From Hevea brasiliensis (taxonomy: Eukaryota > Streptophyta > Magnoliopsida > Malpighiales > Euphorbiaceae), in contig NC_079493.1 of NCBI RefSeq assembly GCF_030052815.1, forward strand, positions 59,873,191 through 59,937,190: 64,000 nucleotides of DNA. The letters are read 5' to 3'. Below are positions 48,901 through 63,400 of the stretch, piece by piece. The translations under genes and the position numbers were made by a program. The notes beneath the pieces were generated by a model. It was not told the DNA's origin and searched no databases. It worked only from the letters and a program-made list of their open reading frames with translations. Position 1 is the first letter of the stretch; each line of letters opens with the position of its first letter.

Positions 48901-51900
48901 TGGAGGTGAGAAAGCTTGATCTTGAAGTTTCAGGTATTGCTTTCACAGACCAGATATGGGTCTTTTTTTTTAGATCAGAAGAAGATGAAAGCAGAGCTGG
49001 GACTAAGAATCCTAGGCTCTGATACCATGTAAGAATATAAAAAGAGAGAAGATTTGTGAAGGGAAAGCTTGATTATTTCCTCAAGTTTGGTTGGGATTTA
49101 TAATATTACTGAAGATACAAAACAGGAGCTTACATGATCATAGGAGATCCTATTACATAATTACATCCTATATTAATGCATAATTACAGCCTATTTAGAG
49201 CAATGAATCAAGGCATAATCAACAGCATATCTCAACAACTTCTATCACCATGGTGTAATAATGCAACATAAAATGCATAATAGAGAACTATAATGTAGAA
49301 GTAAGTTATACCTCCAACTTGTCTTCTTTAGCCCGATGATTTGGGGGAAGTAAACGAAATTCCTCTGTCAAACGAATACACTCACCAACATTTTCCGGTG
49401 AAACAAAGTCCAATGCTACCTTTATACATGACTATAAAATAAGGAAACAATTGTCAAGTCTCGCTTTATCCATACATACACACATGCCCCCTGGAGGAGG
49501 CCAACCAAAAAAACAAGTAAAAGTATGGAGTTAATTGAGCATGAAATTAGCAAATGCTTAACTAATTAATGTCAGAAACCTCCTATGATGCTCAAAATGT
49601 GCAAAAACATTCAACAATGATGTCCAAAGATAAGTCAACATGAACAAAATGAACACAACATGAACAAAATGAACACAACATGCCATACTCATCAAGTGTC
49701 AACTTGAAATCATATCCTAGAAGCAAGTCTTTCTAATACACAAATGACACTTTGCACTATATAAAAACTAGATGCAGGGAGCAAACCTCATTGAATAACA
49801 AAATTGTTACGAGCTAAATGATAAAAATTTGAGCATGCCATACTTCAAATTTTCTAATAAAAAGTTTACTTCACCTTCAAGTTTCGCACTTGATGAGGAC
49901 AACCTGCAGGAATAAAGACTGCATCTCCAAGTTTCTGGACAAATGTCCATGGCTCAATACCTAATCGTATTGCAAAAGCACATAAGCAGAACCTCAAATT
50001 GAAAATAAATAATAAAATAAAATATATCTAATTATGACAGATAATATAAATGACATGGCTAACCATATTCCTCTTTTAGCTTCCTCTTATGGTCTAGAGA
50101 CAAATAAAAGGTCTGATCGTGTATAGGATGCACAACCTACAAAAGAAAAAACAGTAATTCACAAAGAAAAAGATCAAAAAAGCAATGGCTACCAAACATG
50201 AGGCAATTTTGGCATAGTTTTTTTAACTGCAAGTCCCTGATCCGCAAAATATGCCATAATACTTCACAACTTTTGTCATCAAATTCATAACTTCAACTTG
50301 TCCTTAGCCACCAATTTTGAAAATATGTATATTGTACCATTTAACAGGTACTGTTATTTAAATAAGGTTGAAACACTGGCAATTTTAGAAGTTGAAGTTC
50401 ACACATTTTTAAACATCACTACAGTGATTAATACATTGTTTTATGCAATTCATTTGAGAGGATTGCAACAAAACCTTGATTGGAACCAGCACAAGTTAAA
50501 AATAACAGACATAATTCAATGAAAAAGAATCACAAAGCCAAATTTATTGTTCTATCATAATTACCTTCTGCAATGGGCAACAATAAATGTGCCTAAATTC
50601 CTTGAAGTGCTTGTTAAGATATTCCTGCAACTTAGGAACGTCTTCTCTTCGGAAAATATCCCAAACTGCACCTCCCTCATCTGGCTGCAGCGACACATTT
50701 CCACAATTTGACAGTCTGCTACCCTCACTTTGGTTGTTATCTTCCCTAGTTTCCTTGTCAGTTGTAGGTAAGCTGCCACACAAACTGCCATCCATTTCTC
50801 CATCAACATCTTCCTCTTTGACCTGATTGTTTCCAAAAATTTCTCTTCGGTCTTGCTTTTCGTGTAATTTTTTCAGTTCTTCTATCTTAGCAAGTTTTGC
50901 AGGTTTAAGGGTCACTTCAGCTGTATGTGTTAAAACATTCACCTGAAACCGCCAATTTTAGAACACACACACACACCCACACACGAGTACAGAGGGTGGA
51001 ACATTTCAACAGGAAAACAATATATGATTTAAACATCGTATTACAAAATTGAATAACTAAACTTTATATTCGAAGAATTTCCTAACTTTCTGGATAAAGA
51101 GTCACAAAGGAAAAAAGATTTAAAAAATAAAAATGGAAGCCGGAATGTGTACATATAGCTTCAGCTTCTACGATACCGCTAAAGGAAAATTATTGTATTC
51201 TGAAATCTGAGCCACAACATATTGTAGGGTTTTGTGATTTTTCCCCCCAATTTGTAAGTGTTCTAATCTCTGCTCACTCAAGATATATTATAAATTTGGT
51301 TATGCAAAATTCAAGGCTAACTAATTTTTCTTAACCATTGCCTAATTGTGCTCCAATGGTACTAGAAATTAAACTGAGATTATATTTCACTCATACTAAA
51401 AATTTATATACTTTCTATTGAAAAATTAAACAAATTTAAAGAAGAATAAAGTAGCTTATTGTAAAGTTGTCAAACTTTAAATAAACAGTCTCTAAATTGA
51501 AAAAGTGGCTTTTCTATTTAGAAGATTACACATATTTTATACTTCTCCATTAAAAAAGCAAAAGAAGACCAGGTTGCTGGAGGCAATTCCAACTGATAAG
51601 CAACCTTCCCAATCTTAGCAAGAATTCTGAATGGCCTATAAAACTTAGCAGAAAGTTTAAGGGCTTGTCTAACAGCTACTGACGTCTGCCTATAAGGCAG
51701 AAGCTTCAAATACACCCAATCCCCAATAGCAAACTCCCCCTTAGTCCTCCTTCTGTCCGCCTGCTGCTTTTTCCTCTACTGGGCAACTTGCAAATTCTCC
51801 TTTAAAAGATTATTAAGCTGCTGCCTCTCCTGTAACAAACTCCCTACAAACCCCACTGATGAATCAACAACAAAGTTTTCACGAAACAAACATGAAGCAT

Positions 51901-54900
51901 ACCCAAATAGAGCTTCAAATGGAGTCATCTGAATAGCACTGTGATAAGATGAATTATACCACCATTCTGCCATAGGTAACCAAGAGCCCCAAGTAGTAGG
52001 CCTCAAATGAACCATGCACCTCAAATAGTTCTCCACACATTGGTTAACTCTTTCAGTCCGCCCATCAGACTGAGGATGATAGGCAGAACTAAAATTAAGT
52101 TTAACTCCCAAACTTCTAAACAATTCCTGCCAAAATAAGCTAGTAAACACCTTATCCCTGTCAGAAACAATAACTTAAGGAGCTCCCCGCAACTTGAAAC
52201 GTAATCAATGAAAACTTTAGCTAAAGAAGTCGCAAAGAATGGATGTGCTAGTGGAATAAAATGGCCAAACTTCGTAAATCTGCAAACAACTACCAAAATA
52301 GTGTCTTTTCCCTTAGACTTAGGTAAACCCTCAATAAAATCCACAGACACCTGGTGCCAGGGTTAAGAAGGAATTGGCAGAGGTTGCAAATAAACCTGGA
52401 TAAGCACAATGCTCTCCCTTACATCTGTGGCACAAGTGTCACAAGTATTGACCCATTGCATTACATCATGAAGCATGCCAGGCCAAAAGAAAATTCTCTT
52501 TAATTTCAAATAAGTAGCATTGACACCTGAATGGCCCCCCTATTGCTGAATTATGATAAGATGCCAATAACACCAACCTCAAATTGGTAGTAAGTCCCAC
52601 ATATATTCTATCTTTATAATACAAAATGCTATTCTTCACTTGATAACTAGCAACTACATACTTATCCAACAACAACTGCTTGATTAATTCAGAGGCTTTC
52701 CCATGATTTTCATAACTAGCAACCAACTTTTGCATCCAAGTAGGAATCACCAATGAATACATAGAACGAGGGATCACATCAACAACACACCTTGTAGACA
52801 AAGCATCTGTGTAATGAATACTAATAAGGAGAATAAGGTTTGTAATTGTATGTGGAAGGAGTAAAATAGTGGTGTGTGGTGTGTGGTAGTTGAGTAGTTG
52901 TAAAGATGTTACAGCTTTTTAAGAAAAAGTCAAAGCAGTTATAGTAGTTAGGAGTGTATAAATAGAGTATATCTGTATTAGAATAGGCTATTCCAAGAAT
53001 CAATAAACAAAAATATTTTTCTCTCATCTTTGAATATTCTCTTCTTTTACTCTTCTCATTCAATCTATTTCTTTTCTCATCCAATCTATCTGTCTTCTCA
53101 CCTATTTCTCTCTCTTTCTCTCCCTATTCATCTGTTTCACTAAGTGTGCAAGCTATTATGTAACAATTTGGTATCAGAGCCTTGATCTGAGTTGGGTTTG
53201 TTTCCAATATTTTTTGTTAGAGACACAACTCTGGGCAGATTCATGGGAGTGTTGCAAACTTCCAGAATTCCAGGTTTTTCTCTGCTCTTCTCTCTTTCTC
53301 TCTTCTTTCCCTCTATTCCTTCTTTTCTTCTTCCTCTCTCCCTGAAATTTCTTCCCTTTCTCACCTCAATTTCTTCTTCTTTTTTCTTTCTTTCTTGAAA
53401 TTCTTGAATCAAATTCTTTCTTCTTCTGTCACTTTCTGATTCTTTCTTCTATTCCCTTCTTTAATTTTTTATTTCCAGCATTTTATGAAACCTGTTTCTT
53501 GAAATTCTTGAAAATTTTCTTCCTCTCCCTTGTTCTTATCTCTTGCGAGCTGCCTTATTTTCTTTTCCCCTCTATCAAATTCTTCTCCATTTCCCTAGTT
53601 TCAATTTCTTCCTTGTTAGGGTTTCAAAATCAAGACCGGTTTTGTAAAATTCAAGAAACATCTGAAATAAAAAAAAAATTAAAAAAAAAGTAAAAAAAAT
53701 ATTTCTTCTCTCTCAATCTTTCTTCCTTCTCTACAAAATATTTTCTTTCTATTTCTGTAATTTCTTCTCTATTCTTCTTTTCACAATTTTTCTTCTTCTT
53801 TTCTCCGTGATTTTCTTCTTCTTTCCAGTATCAATTCCTTATCCCTGCTCAGATCTGATTTTCTTTTACTATTTTCCTCAAATTTTCTTTCTCAAATTCT
53901 TGGAAGTAAAATACAATCAGAGCATCAAACCATGGGAGTACAATCTTGGGAACAAAAGGATCTTAAGGGAATGCTAGAAATTTTTGAAAGAAGAGTAATA
54001 GAACTCTTAGAGGAGTCGTTGTATCAAAAATGGAAAAATTAAACAAGTTGTTAGAAGAGCAAATAGAAAGGAGGGAAAAATTATTTCAAGAGGCACAATC
54101 CAAAAGTCAATTTCAAGATTTGGAGCTGAGATCCCAAATTCTAGGGGGTTTTACGGAATATGGAAAGAAAACAAAAAATGTTGCAGCCTTTACTAATGAA
54201 GATGCATTGGAATTGTGTCTTGCACAAGGAGAGGAAACATTACAACATCTAGAGCAGGATTTTCTTCCTCATATGTCTAGTATAAATGAGGTTTTTGGGG
54301 AGCAAAATGATGAAGATATAGAAGACAACAATCATGGAACTGAAGTTTATTGGGGTGATGACAAGGAATTGGGAAAGACCAAGGAGAGTGCTGCTAAGAA
54401 GTAGATTGTCCTTCTTGATGATAAGATTCATAGGGATGGAGATGTGAAGAAGTCGATTCAAAAGAAGGAGCAAAAATTTCAAATTCTTGAAGATTCCATT
54501 CAGCAGAGTTTTGAGAATGATGTTAATGGTGCAAATGATGAGAATACACAGGATTTTGAGAATGATAACATTACTGAAGCCTCCAGTAAAGTGCATATAA
54601 GGCAACTAGACTATTCAGTGGGGAGAATAGGAGCTGAATGTGAAGTGGAATTCCTTTGCTCAATAAAACAAAGGATGATTTTGCCTCAGTTAGGAATGGA
54701 AGAAGTGTTGGAAGCTACACAATCTAGAGTCCAAAAACCTAAAATTTCTGGGAGCACTGGGAATGGATGGAGTTTACTAATTCAAGAGAACCAAGATTGT
54801 GAGTTTTACTATTATGAATTCTTAATGTGCATAGAGGATAAATGGGAGATATCAAGAAGGCTGAAGAAGAAGAAATTAATTTTGAAGAACATTGCATTTG

Positions 54901-57367
54901 TAATTCTTAAACAAGATGTATTTGAAAGAAGGAGAAGATAGAAAGAAAGATTACCATGATGAAGGAAACAGATTGACATTTTGGTGCTAGTTTATTGCGC
55001 ACAATCAATAATTTCAGTGTTGCACCCCCCCCTTATTCATTCTTGAGGACAAGAATGATTTCAAGGAGTAGGGAATGTAATGAATACTAGTAAAGAGAAT
55101 AAGGTATGTAACTGTATGTGGAAGGAGTTAAATAGTGAGGGTGGTGTGTGGTAGTTGAGTAGTTGTAAAGATGTTACAGCTTTTTAGGAGAAAGTCAAAG
55201 CAGTTACAATAGTTAAGAGTGTATATACTATTCCAAGAATCAATAAACAAGAATGCTTTTCTCTCATCTTTGAATATTCTCTTCTTTTCTCTTCTCATCC
55301 AATCTATTTCTTTTCTCATCCAATCTATCTGTTTTCTCACCTATTTCTCTCTCTTTCTCTCCCAATTCCTCTGTTTCACTAAGTGTGCAGGCTGTTATGT
55401 AACAATCTGCTACCTTATTTTCAATACTCTTTCTATACAAAATTTTATAATCCAGTCCCAGCAACTTTGAGATACCCTTCTGCTGCTAATTATTATGCAA
55501 CCTCTACTCTAAAAGGTACTTAATGCTCTCATGATTAGTCTTAATGAAGAACTCTCCCTGCTTAAGATAATGTCTCCAATTACTAACTACAAACGTATTG
55601 CCAATAATTCCCTCTCATAAACTGACCTAGCATGACTTCTAGACCAAATGCCCTAGAAACATAGGAAATTGGATGCCCTTGCTGCTATAAAACAGCACCC
55701 ATTACACAATTGCTTGCATCAATTTCTACAATGAATGGCTTAGAAAAATCAGGAAGGGCAAGGACTGGTGCTTCAGACATCATTCTCCTCAAAGTATCAA
55801 ATGCAGTTTAGGCTGCCTCATTCCAATGAAAGGAATCCTTCTTCAGTAAATCATTTAGAGGCCTACAAATAATGCCATAGTGCCTAATAAATTTCCTATA
55901 ATACCCAGTTAGGCCTAGAAAACTTATAGGTTCTTTAACTGAAGTAGGCATAGGCCAATCAACCATTGCAGCCACCTTCTTTGATTCTGTAGATAGCCCT
56001 GCTTTGAAATTACACGCCCCAAGTATTCAATTGCAGCTTGACCAAAGAAACACTTAGATTTCTTGGCAAATAATTGTTGAGCCTGCGGCACTCCAAAGAC
56101 TACCTCCAAATGCTGCAAATGGTCCTCCATATTCTTACTATACACCAAAATGTCATAAAAAATACAATCACAAGCTTCCTCAAGAATGATTGGAAGATGT
56201 GATTCATCAAAGCTTGGAATGTTGCAGGAGCATTAGTGAGGCCAAAAGGCATCACTTTGAACTCAAAATGCCCACGATATGTTTTAAAGACTGTCTTAGG
56301 AATGCCTCAGCAGACTCATCTAGCTAACTGACAAATTCAATTAGCTCACTACAGTCTTATCTACATTTTCCCTCCAATTCCGAACTTCCCAATCTTTCAG
56401 AATATCTAATCACATCCTGTTTTTATATTTCTTCCTATAATACGTAACAGAGGATTTGTCAAAACAGAGATTTATGAGAAAGATACACAAAATTGAGTGA
56501 GAAAGGGATCTAGATTGAGGCCCAAAAAATGTTGAAATCCATCGTGAAAATGTTGGTTCAAAAATGCAATAGAAGGAAAGCTACCAAAGAATTCCACTTG
56601 AAAGCAAATGAGGCAGGAATGAGAGGTCATTGAAGAACTCTCCTTTTGCAGAGAGGTTTTAATTTAGGGATTTTATATGATTGATCTTACCATTTTACCC
56701 TTGAGTTAATTTGTTAAATATAGTTAATGTTTTTTTAAAATCCTATGTGTCATGTGGGACTCACCCATAAATAATAAAATATAATGGGTGTCATGCCACA
56801 ACAGCAGATAAAATTTAATCAAATTTTCAAAATTTGATCAATTGATTCAAAATTACAAGATTTGGATTAAAACGCCAAAAGTTGTAAAAGTTTGGATTTT
56901 TAGCACCATTAATCGCCTAAAAAATAGCTCCAAACATTTCACTTCCGTGATACAAGGTAAAATAGATATTAAAAATTTCAGAAAGAAAATATATAATTGT
57001 TAATAGCTCTTACAGAAAGAAATACATTGATAAGCTAAAATTCAAAAAAATAAACATAAAAATTGTATGCAATGCATGTGCAATAATAGCTAGTAAATGA
57101 AAAATAACCAAAAAAAAATTGATTATGAAGCTAAGCAATTATTTCAGAACCCTAAACTTGATAGTATACCACCTAAATCTACCAAAATATGCAAGCTCAA
57201 CTGGAACTGAAACAAGGCTAGAGACGGTACATTCTAGCATTTATACATTTAACTTGTTAAATTTAAATATTCCAGCAAGCCAACAAAGCATACCCACTTA
57301 TGATCCCTGTGATCCCTCTTAAGTGGAATCCTGGGAATGGGAGTTTAATCATGGTCCTGCTCTTAAA

Positions 57368-57435
<68 letters not shown>

Positions 57436-60400
57436 CAATAAAGTGACAGACTGCTCTTAGGCCTCAAGCCCACAAGAGCTTGCAGGCAGTGTTACCATTT
57501 ACAGTGACCCTTAGTGGGTCAACAAGAGAAGGAAAAACTGAACATACCGCATCAGACATGTCACAATGAAGCTTGGTTACAGAATCTCCACGCCCAAGCT
57601 CTTGAGCACAGCCATAAGCAATATATGTCTTCGGCCCCATATCTGGCTTCAAAGATTTCTTAGGTAATCGGACAGCAAGGTTCAAAGGTCCATCATGAGG
57701 ATGTGTATACTCCTTAAAAGGCAAACAATATGTAAATTCAGCATCATGTCGTGGCAAACGTTTATCAAACATAGTAGATGAAGGCCAGTCTTTCAATTTC
57801 AATATCTGAGGCCAATTTTTCGCATCAAATCGACCATGCAAGTATCCCATAAAGAATTGATGAACATTAATATCTACCTGCTTATCATCAAAATTTCATC
57901 ATCATTAGTTCGAATTGTAACTAAAAGTAGTAAAATTTCAAATGGTACATATAAAAAAATGTGGGGAAATAAGGCTACAAGAATCACTGGAAAATAAAGT
58001 ATCGAATAACATCCCCCACCCCAATACAAAAACACATTCACAAGAGGACACAGTGGCAATCATAAAGGCATCTGTATTTGTCAACTCATACAGGAAAAAA
58101 TCTATGTTTCCAAGATTAGTGCTGGAAGGATTAGGTTAAAGGGAAATAACAAATTGGAAGCCTATAATGGAAACAAACAATTCATAATCAGTCTAAATAG
58201 AAGATCAAAACCTAAATTATAGTACTGTAGTATATCCCAATTTTTGACCACATAATTCTCCAAACTGGCATAACACAGTAGTATTTACATCCCCATACTA
58301 AATACTCACATGTATATGTGGGTTATAATGAATAAATTGAAATTAAATAGTGCCCACAGGTGAATGATAAGATGCCAATAGCTCCATAGATTATTGCTGG
58401 AATACCATATCATTCATCTGCTGGAAACTATTATCTTAATGAAAAAGGATTACACAATTATGCAGACAGAAAAAATAATCAACATCCACATCATTGAAAA
58501 GCCACATCAAAATCTTCAATTAAAATTCGATTAAAAAAAGTATCAAAACTAATCAGAGCATCGAAGCATATTATAAACATGATAACATCATACATATAAA
58601 CCAGATGGAATGTATTCTATTTGTGTTAAGCTTGTCGCTTCAAGGAAAATAAGATTCATATCATGAAAAAGTAATCCAACTCAATTTGCGGAGCACACAT
58701 GAGGACTTGGCTTCTGAAAAATTTCTAGGGTAATGAATGCTACTGCTTAATTTTAAGCCTTATTCAACACTTGAAACTCAATGTAGGAAAAATACTAGCA
58801 CATTACCATAAAGACAACAAAACTTCTGTATCTTTTCTTTTAGAAAATGTTTTGCTGGTGTTATCTGCACTGCGCATCACCATAAATATGGCTAGTTCCA
58901 CCAATCTAATATTAAGGCTGAATCTCTGTAGAAAATAAAGTATTCCACAATAGACCACCTCCACATAAAAGAAAGCAAATGTTCTATTTAAAGATTATGT
59001 ACTGACATTCTTGGTGAATATCAGAGCTAAATATTATGATTAAATATAAAATTACATCTAGTAATCAAGTGAGCAGCATCTTCTTTAGTATATTGCAATA
59101 AATAATGAACTATACTGACCTCACACCAGTCCAAACAGTCAATGGCCTTCACATCCAAAAGTGTATCATGTTTTTCATTTCTTATCTGGCGGAAGGCACG
59201 CCACATGACCATTGGCTCCCAGCTTAAGCCAGTTCCAGTTTCAAGAACATTACTAACTACCACAGGCTCAGCTCTCATCCAATGGTATTGAAAATGCTTC
59301 AAATCCTCTTTTTTGATATCACTGGCCCTTGGATTGTATAAATAATTGTCATCAGAATCCTCACGAGATGCTGCTTTTAGCAACTGATTACTTCCTATGT
59401 CAACATCTCCTAAGGAATTAAAACATGCACATTCAACATTTGTATTAGCCATGTCAAGTTCATATCTTTGTGCAACATCTTCTGCTCTCTTTACTAACTC
59501 TGAAACCCAATTTGTTGAAAACAAACATTTCAGGTCTAGGTTTCCAAAACCACAACGACAAACAATCCTTCCATCTTCATTCACTTTCCATCCAATGTTT
59601 GACCTCAGAGAATCCTCAGAGGTAGTTCCAGGTGGCACCCCATCTTGTGAAATAACTTTGCTCTCTCCACCATGCAAATATTCAAATCCTCTGCTAACAT
59701 ACTCCATAACCACCTCCTCCCCACCACCCTGTAGGTGTCCATCACGAATCTCTCGGCAGCAGACAAGGCAGAGATCAGAAAAGCAGTTTGAACAGCTTCG
59801 GTGATGATCAAAGATGGAGGTTCCACAGTTGTCACTGCAACCAAAAAAAAAAAGTGAGGAAGAAGGGAGACAAGACAATAAAAAACATGATTTAACTTCA
59901 AAGCTTAACACCTGTAGAAGGCCTTACCAATACATGCGTTCATCCTTAGGACAATTAGCATTTTGTATCTCTAACTCTGCAAGTGATATACCTGCAAAAA
60001 TGAAATCTGTCATTTTACAAATATCAAATACCACATTTCTCACACAAGCCTACAAGCAACCTAAACATTCATGCTTAGACACAAGTACAAAATCTCACAT
60101 GACCTGCATCCGCTCGCTTCTCCAAAATGATGTCAGAAACATTCATATGCATAAAAAAAATATAAAAGGATATATATTTCTCAATATGAACCAATAATCT
60201 ACTGCTTTCTGAAAAGAGCAATGACTTTGGAAGCCACTGCAGAAAGTAGTAATATGAAAAAATCTCCTGTATAACAAGATAAAATAAATAAAGGAGTAAT
60301 TTAAGGAGAAATTTGTCAGATTCAGGCATCTATCTAGCCATTTAAGTGATGGCAATAAAACACCGAGTATACCTATCACATTAACAAAATTTCGCTTTTC

Positions 60401-63400
60401 TAAGTTCCTGTTTGGAAGATTGATTGAGAGCCAACGCCCAACGGTTGGCATTTGGACTCCTAACCGCTAATTTGGGGTATTTGGTAAACATATCAGTGGG
60501 AACAGCATTTTAAGATATAAGCAACTCAAAATCATAATTAGACAGCTAAAAGTAGGAATTTCTAACTGTTACTACTTGGGCCTTCAACTACCAGCCACGA
60601 ATAGCTTAACACAACCATTGCTACAAGCACAAAATTTTCAAACAGACCTAAAACATTCTTTTGTAATCCAAGCTAAGCTGGCACTGACCAAAAGTACCTT
60701 GTATCCTAGCTTCAATCTTTTTCTCCACCATTTGTTCCTCATTTAACTGTTTCAGGTATGGGAGAAGTGCTTGGACCAAATACTTTGAATGCAGTACTTT
60801 TCTATCATCAGTGCCGACCATTTTCTTGAGTTTATTCAGGAACTGCAACAATATGCAAAACAAGGGGGGTGAAAACAAATAATGTGCCAAGTGCACACTA
60901 AGTGCATATGATGAAAATGCCAATGAATCATTGTTGCAAGGTGAGAACTGACTTCATTTGGTGTATCACGCAAGCAAGCTTTACAATTGCAATTTTCACG
61001 ACAAACTGGACAAGCATCAGCAACTTCAACCTTTGTCATCTTAGGATACCTACAACATGAACCAAAAAAAAAAAGACTTTACTAGCAGAAACACTAATGG
61101 GAAATTAACTAATGGTAACCCCTTCTTTCAGTAACATGTAAAACATGATCCTGTTCAACAAAAATTTTAGCATATCCACATTATGCTTTCATCTTCAATG
61201 GCATGAAAAGAAGTCCTAAGCCTGATGCCTCATGGATATTCCTATTCAATGTAAACTATCAAAATTTTAGCTCAGATATATCAGCACAAATAAATCCCAT
61301 AAGATATCTCCTGCACAAATGGTTGAGTATTTCCTCAAATGGGTTGCATTTTGGGAAAAAATATCAAAGCACAATCAAGGTTACCTCCTATTAACTTCCA
61401 CAACAAGACCAACAGAAAAAATACACCTCCCAAAAAAAAAAAGAGTATAAATTAATGAAATTAATATGACAGCAACACTATCATGTAAGACTAGATATGA
61501 CCCAGCCTTCCACATAATTGTTATTGCAGAAACAACTAATTTCAATATGTAGTTTTTAGTAATTTTAATTCTTTCAAAAGATCAGAGCTTTGCCAATAGA
61601 AATAAGTTATTCCAACAAATCAAGCTCTTGATCTTTTAAATTTAAAATTGGCAGATTTATTGTACAATTTTCATTCCTAATTGGCTATAACTGTAAATTA
61701 CCTTTAATAATAAGTTCAATGTACTAGCTTTTTACAAACGTTAATTACAACTATTTATATAGCATTAATAAAGTACTTATTATTCAATTGCAACCGTTTA
61801 AAGCACTGCACATGGTAAAGGCCTCAAGACTGCACATACATATGATATAGATAAACGAAATTAAAATTCAGGCTAACTGTAATATTACTTACAGAAGAAT
61901 GCAACTAAAAAGAATACAGTAGGAGAAAGAAACAAACAAACAAATTAGATCAGTAAACTCCACCAGTTATCCAAGCAGTGGATGCAATAACGCTTCTTCT
62001 TGCATTTCTGACACCGAACAACTGGGCCTTTATCATTCCTCTGGCACTGATGGCACATTAAGCAAACCTCCGCAGTAAACTGCAATCCAAAAAATCAGAA
62101 ACACAAACCACCAAGAATTATATATTACAAAAAAAATGGCACGCAGCAAGTTAGAAACCTCTTTACTGTGCTTGTTAATTTTAACGTCCTTCATATCTTG
62201 CTGCAACACTTTCAGATCGCGCAAAGAACAACCCATGCCACTGTTGATTGTTAGAGACTTCCTTCCACCATCATCCTTCTCTTTTGTATTTTTTTGCGGC
62301 CCTCTTCCACTGACTTCCTTTCCATTTCCTTCAGTCAAATCTCCATTGTCATTAACTGCCTCTATTTCTGAACCTTCTTTTCCTGTTACTGTAGTCCTGT
62401 TCCTCCCCTTCCTACCACGCTTCTTCCTGACTGAAACCTCTTCATCTTCTTCATCGTAATCAGCATAGCTAACCTTTTTCCCATTAGCTCTCAGTCTCTT
62501 CCTGTAAGAATTTCCATTCACTTCCACAGAAACACCATTCTCCTGCGCTTCCTCAGTATCCATCTCCTGATTTCCCAAATCAGTTCCCCTCTTCCTAGGC
62601 TTTATACCCTCCTCCTTCAGAGAAACTTCGTCTTCCTGCTTCAGAAAAACTTCACTTTTCTCATCTAATTTACCATCTATTTCATTCTCTACTTCTTTGT
62701 CTTCTTGATTATCAATAAACATCGCTTCTTTCTTTCCTTTTAGATTGTTTCGATTTTCCTCATCTTTTCCAGCATTATCTTGCAATTCCTCATCATCTTC
62801 TTTTCCTTTCTGAAACACAAACCCATTTTGTCTCTGCTTTAAGCCTGAAACTTTGCCGCCACTTCTGCTTCCTTTCTTTCTACCCTTTCTACAAATATTC
62901 TCCGCATCAGCCCCTTCGTCTTCACCTTTCTCTTCTGTCGCCTGACCATTCTGTGAGCTTTCCTCTTCAAGCTTTTCCACTTTTTCACCACTCTGTTCAC
63001 CAGTTCCACGCTCAGCCTCCTGAACCTGCAAAGTTTCATCCTTTTTCTTTGGCTTCCTACCCCGCTTCTTCACCAACTTATTGCCTTCGTTCTTCCCAGA
63101 ATCATAATTTTCTACTGCTTTATCACTACTTTCTTTCCCTTTCTGCAAAGTTTCCTCCTTCTTCTTTGGATTCCTACCACGCTTCTTCACCGACCTACTA
63201 CCTCCGTCCTTCCGAGAATCACAATTTTCTACTGCTTTCTCACTACTTTCTTTCCCTTTCTGCTCAGTTTCCTCCTGTTTCTTTGGCTTCCTACCACGCT
63301 TCTTCACCGACCGACTACCTCCGTCCTTCCGAGAATCACAATTTTCTACTGCTTTCTCACTACTTTCTTTCCCTTTCTGCTCAGTTTCCTCCTGTTTCTT

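Larger units (their letters stand above)
52810..55404 (+). mobile_element. Complete 2.6-kb non-autonomous LTR retrotransposon, TSD ATCTG
   Basis: LTRs are 52810-53165 and 55076-55404 (TGTAATGAATACTA...TTATGTAACA). Both flanks are ATCTG (52805-52809 and 55405-55409), a perfect target duplication. The primer-binding site TGGTATCAGAGCC starts at 53169, and a purine-rich tract (CAAGGAGTAGGGAA) precedes the second LTR. The interior has no RT or integrase, only two ORFs of unknown type. The left LTR has about 27 extra bases near 52970. Confidence 0.95.
50943..57547 (-). other. Intron 7 of the JmjC gene, 6.6 kb, filled with nested retrotransposons
   Basis: The donor GCG|GTATGT follows the HxD motif by four codons. 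The acceptor TTTCAG precedes [10 protein letters not shown]. Inside are a gypsy pol relic, a complete small LTR element nested within it, and an (AT)n tract close to the donor. The catalytic domain can be made only if the whole 6.6 kb is transcribed and spliced. Confidence 0.92.

Noticed and set aside
53192..53693. Hydrophobic ORFs in the leader of the small LTR element
   Set aside because: They are translations of CT-rich low-complexity sequence just after the primer-binding site.
62033..62158. Reading exon 1 straight through to the stop at 62033
   Set aside because: A GT-AG intron (62158-62080) removes a hydrophobic, T-rich stretch and joins in frame to the CHQC finger of exon 2.
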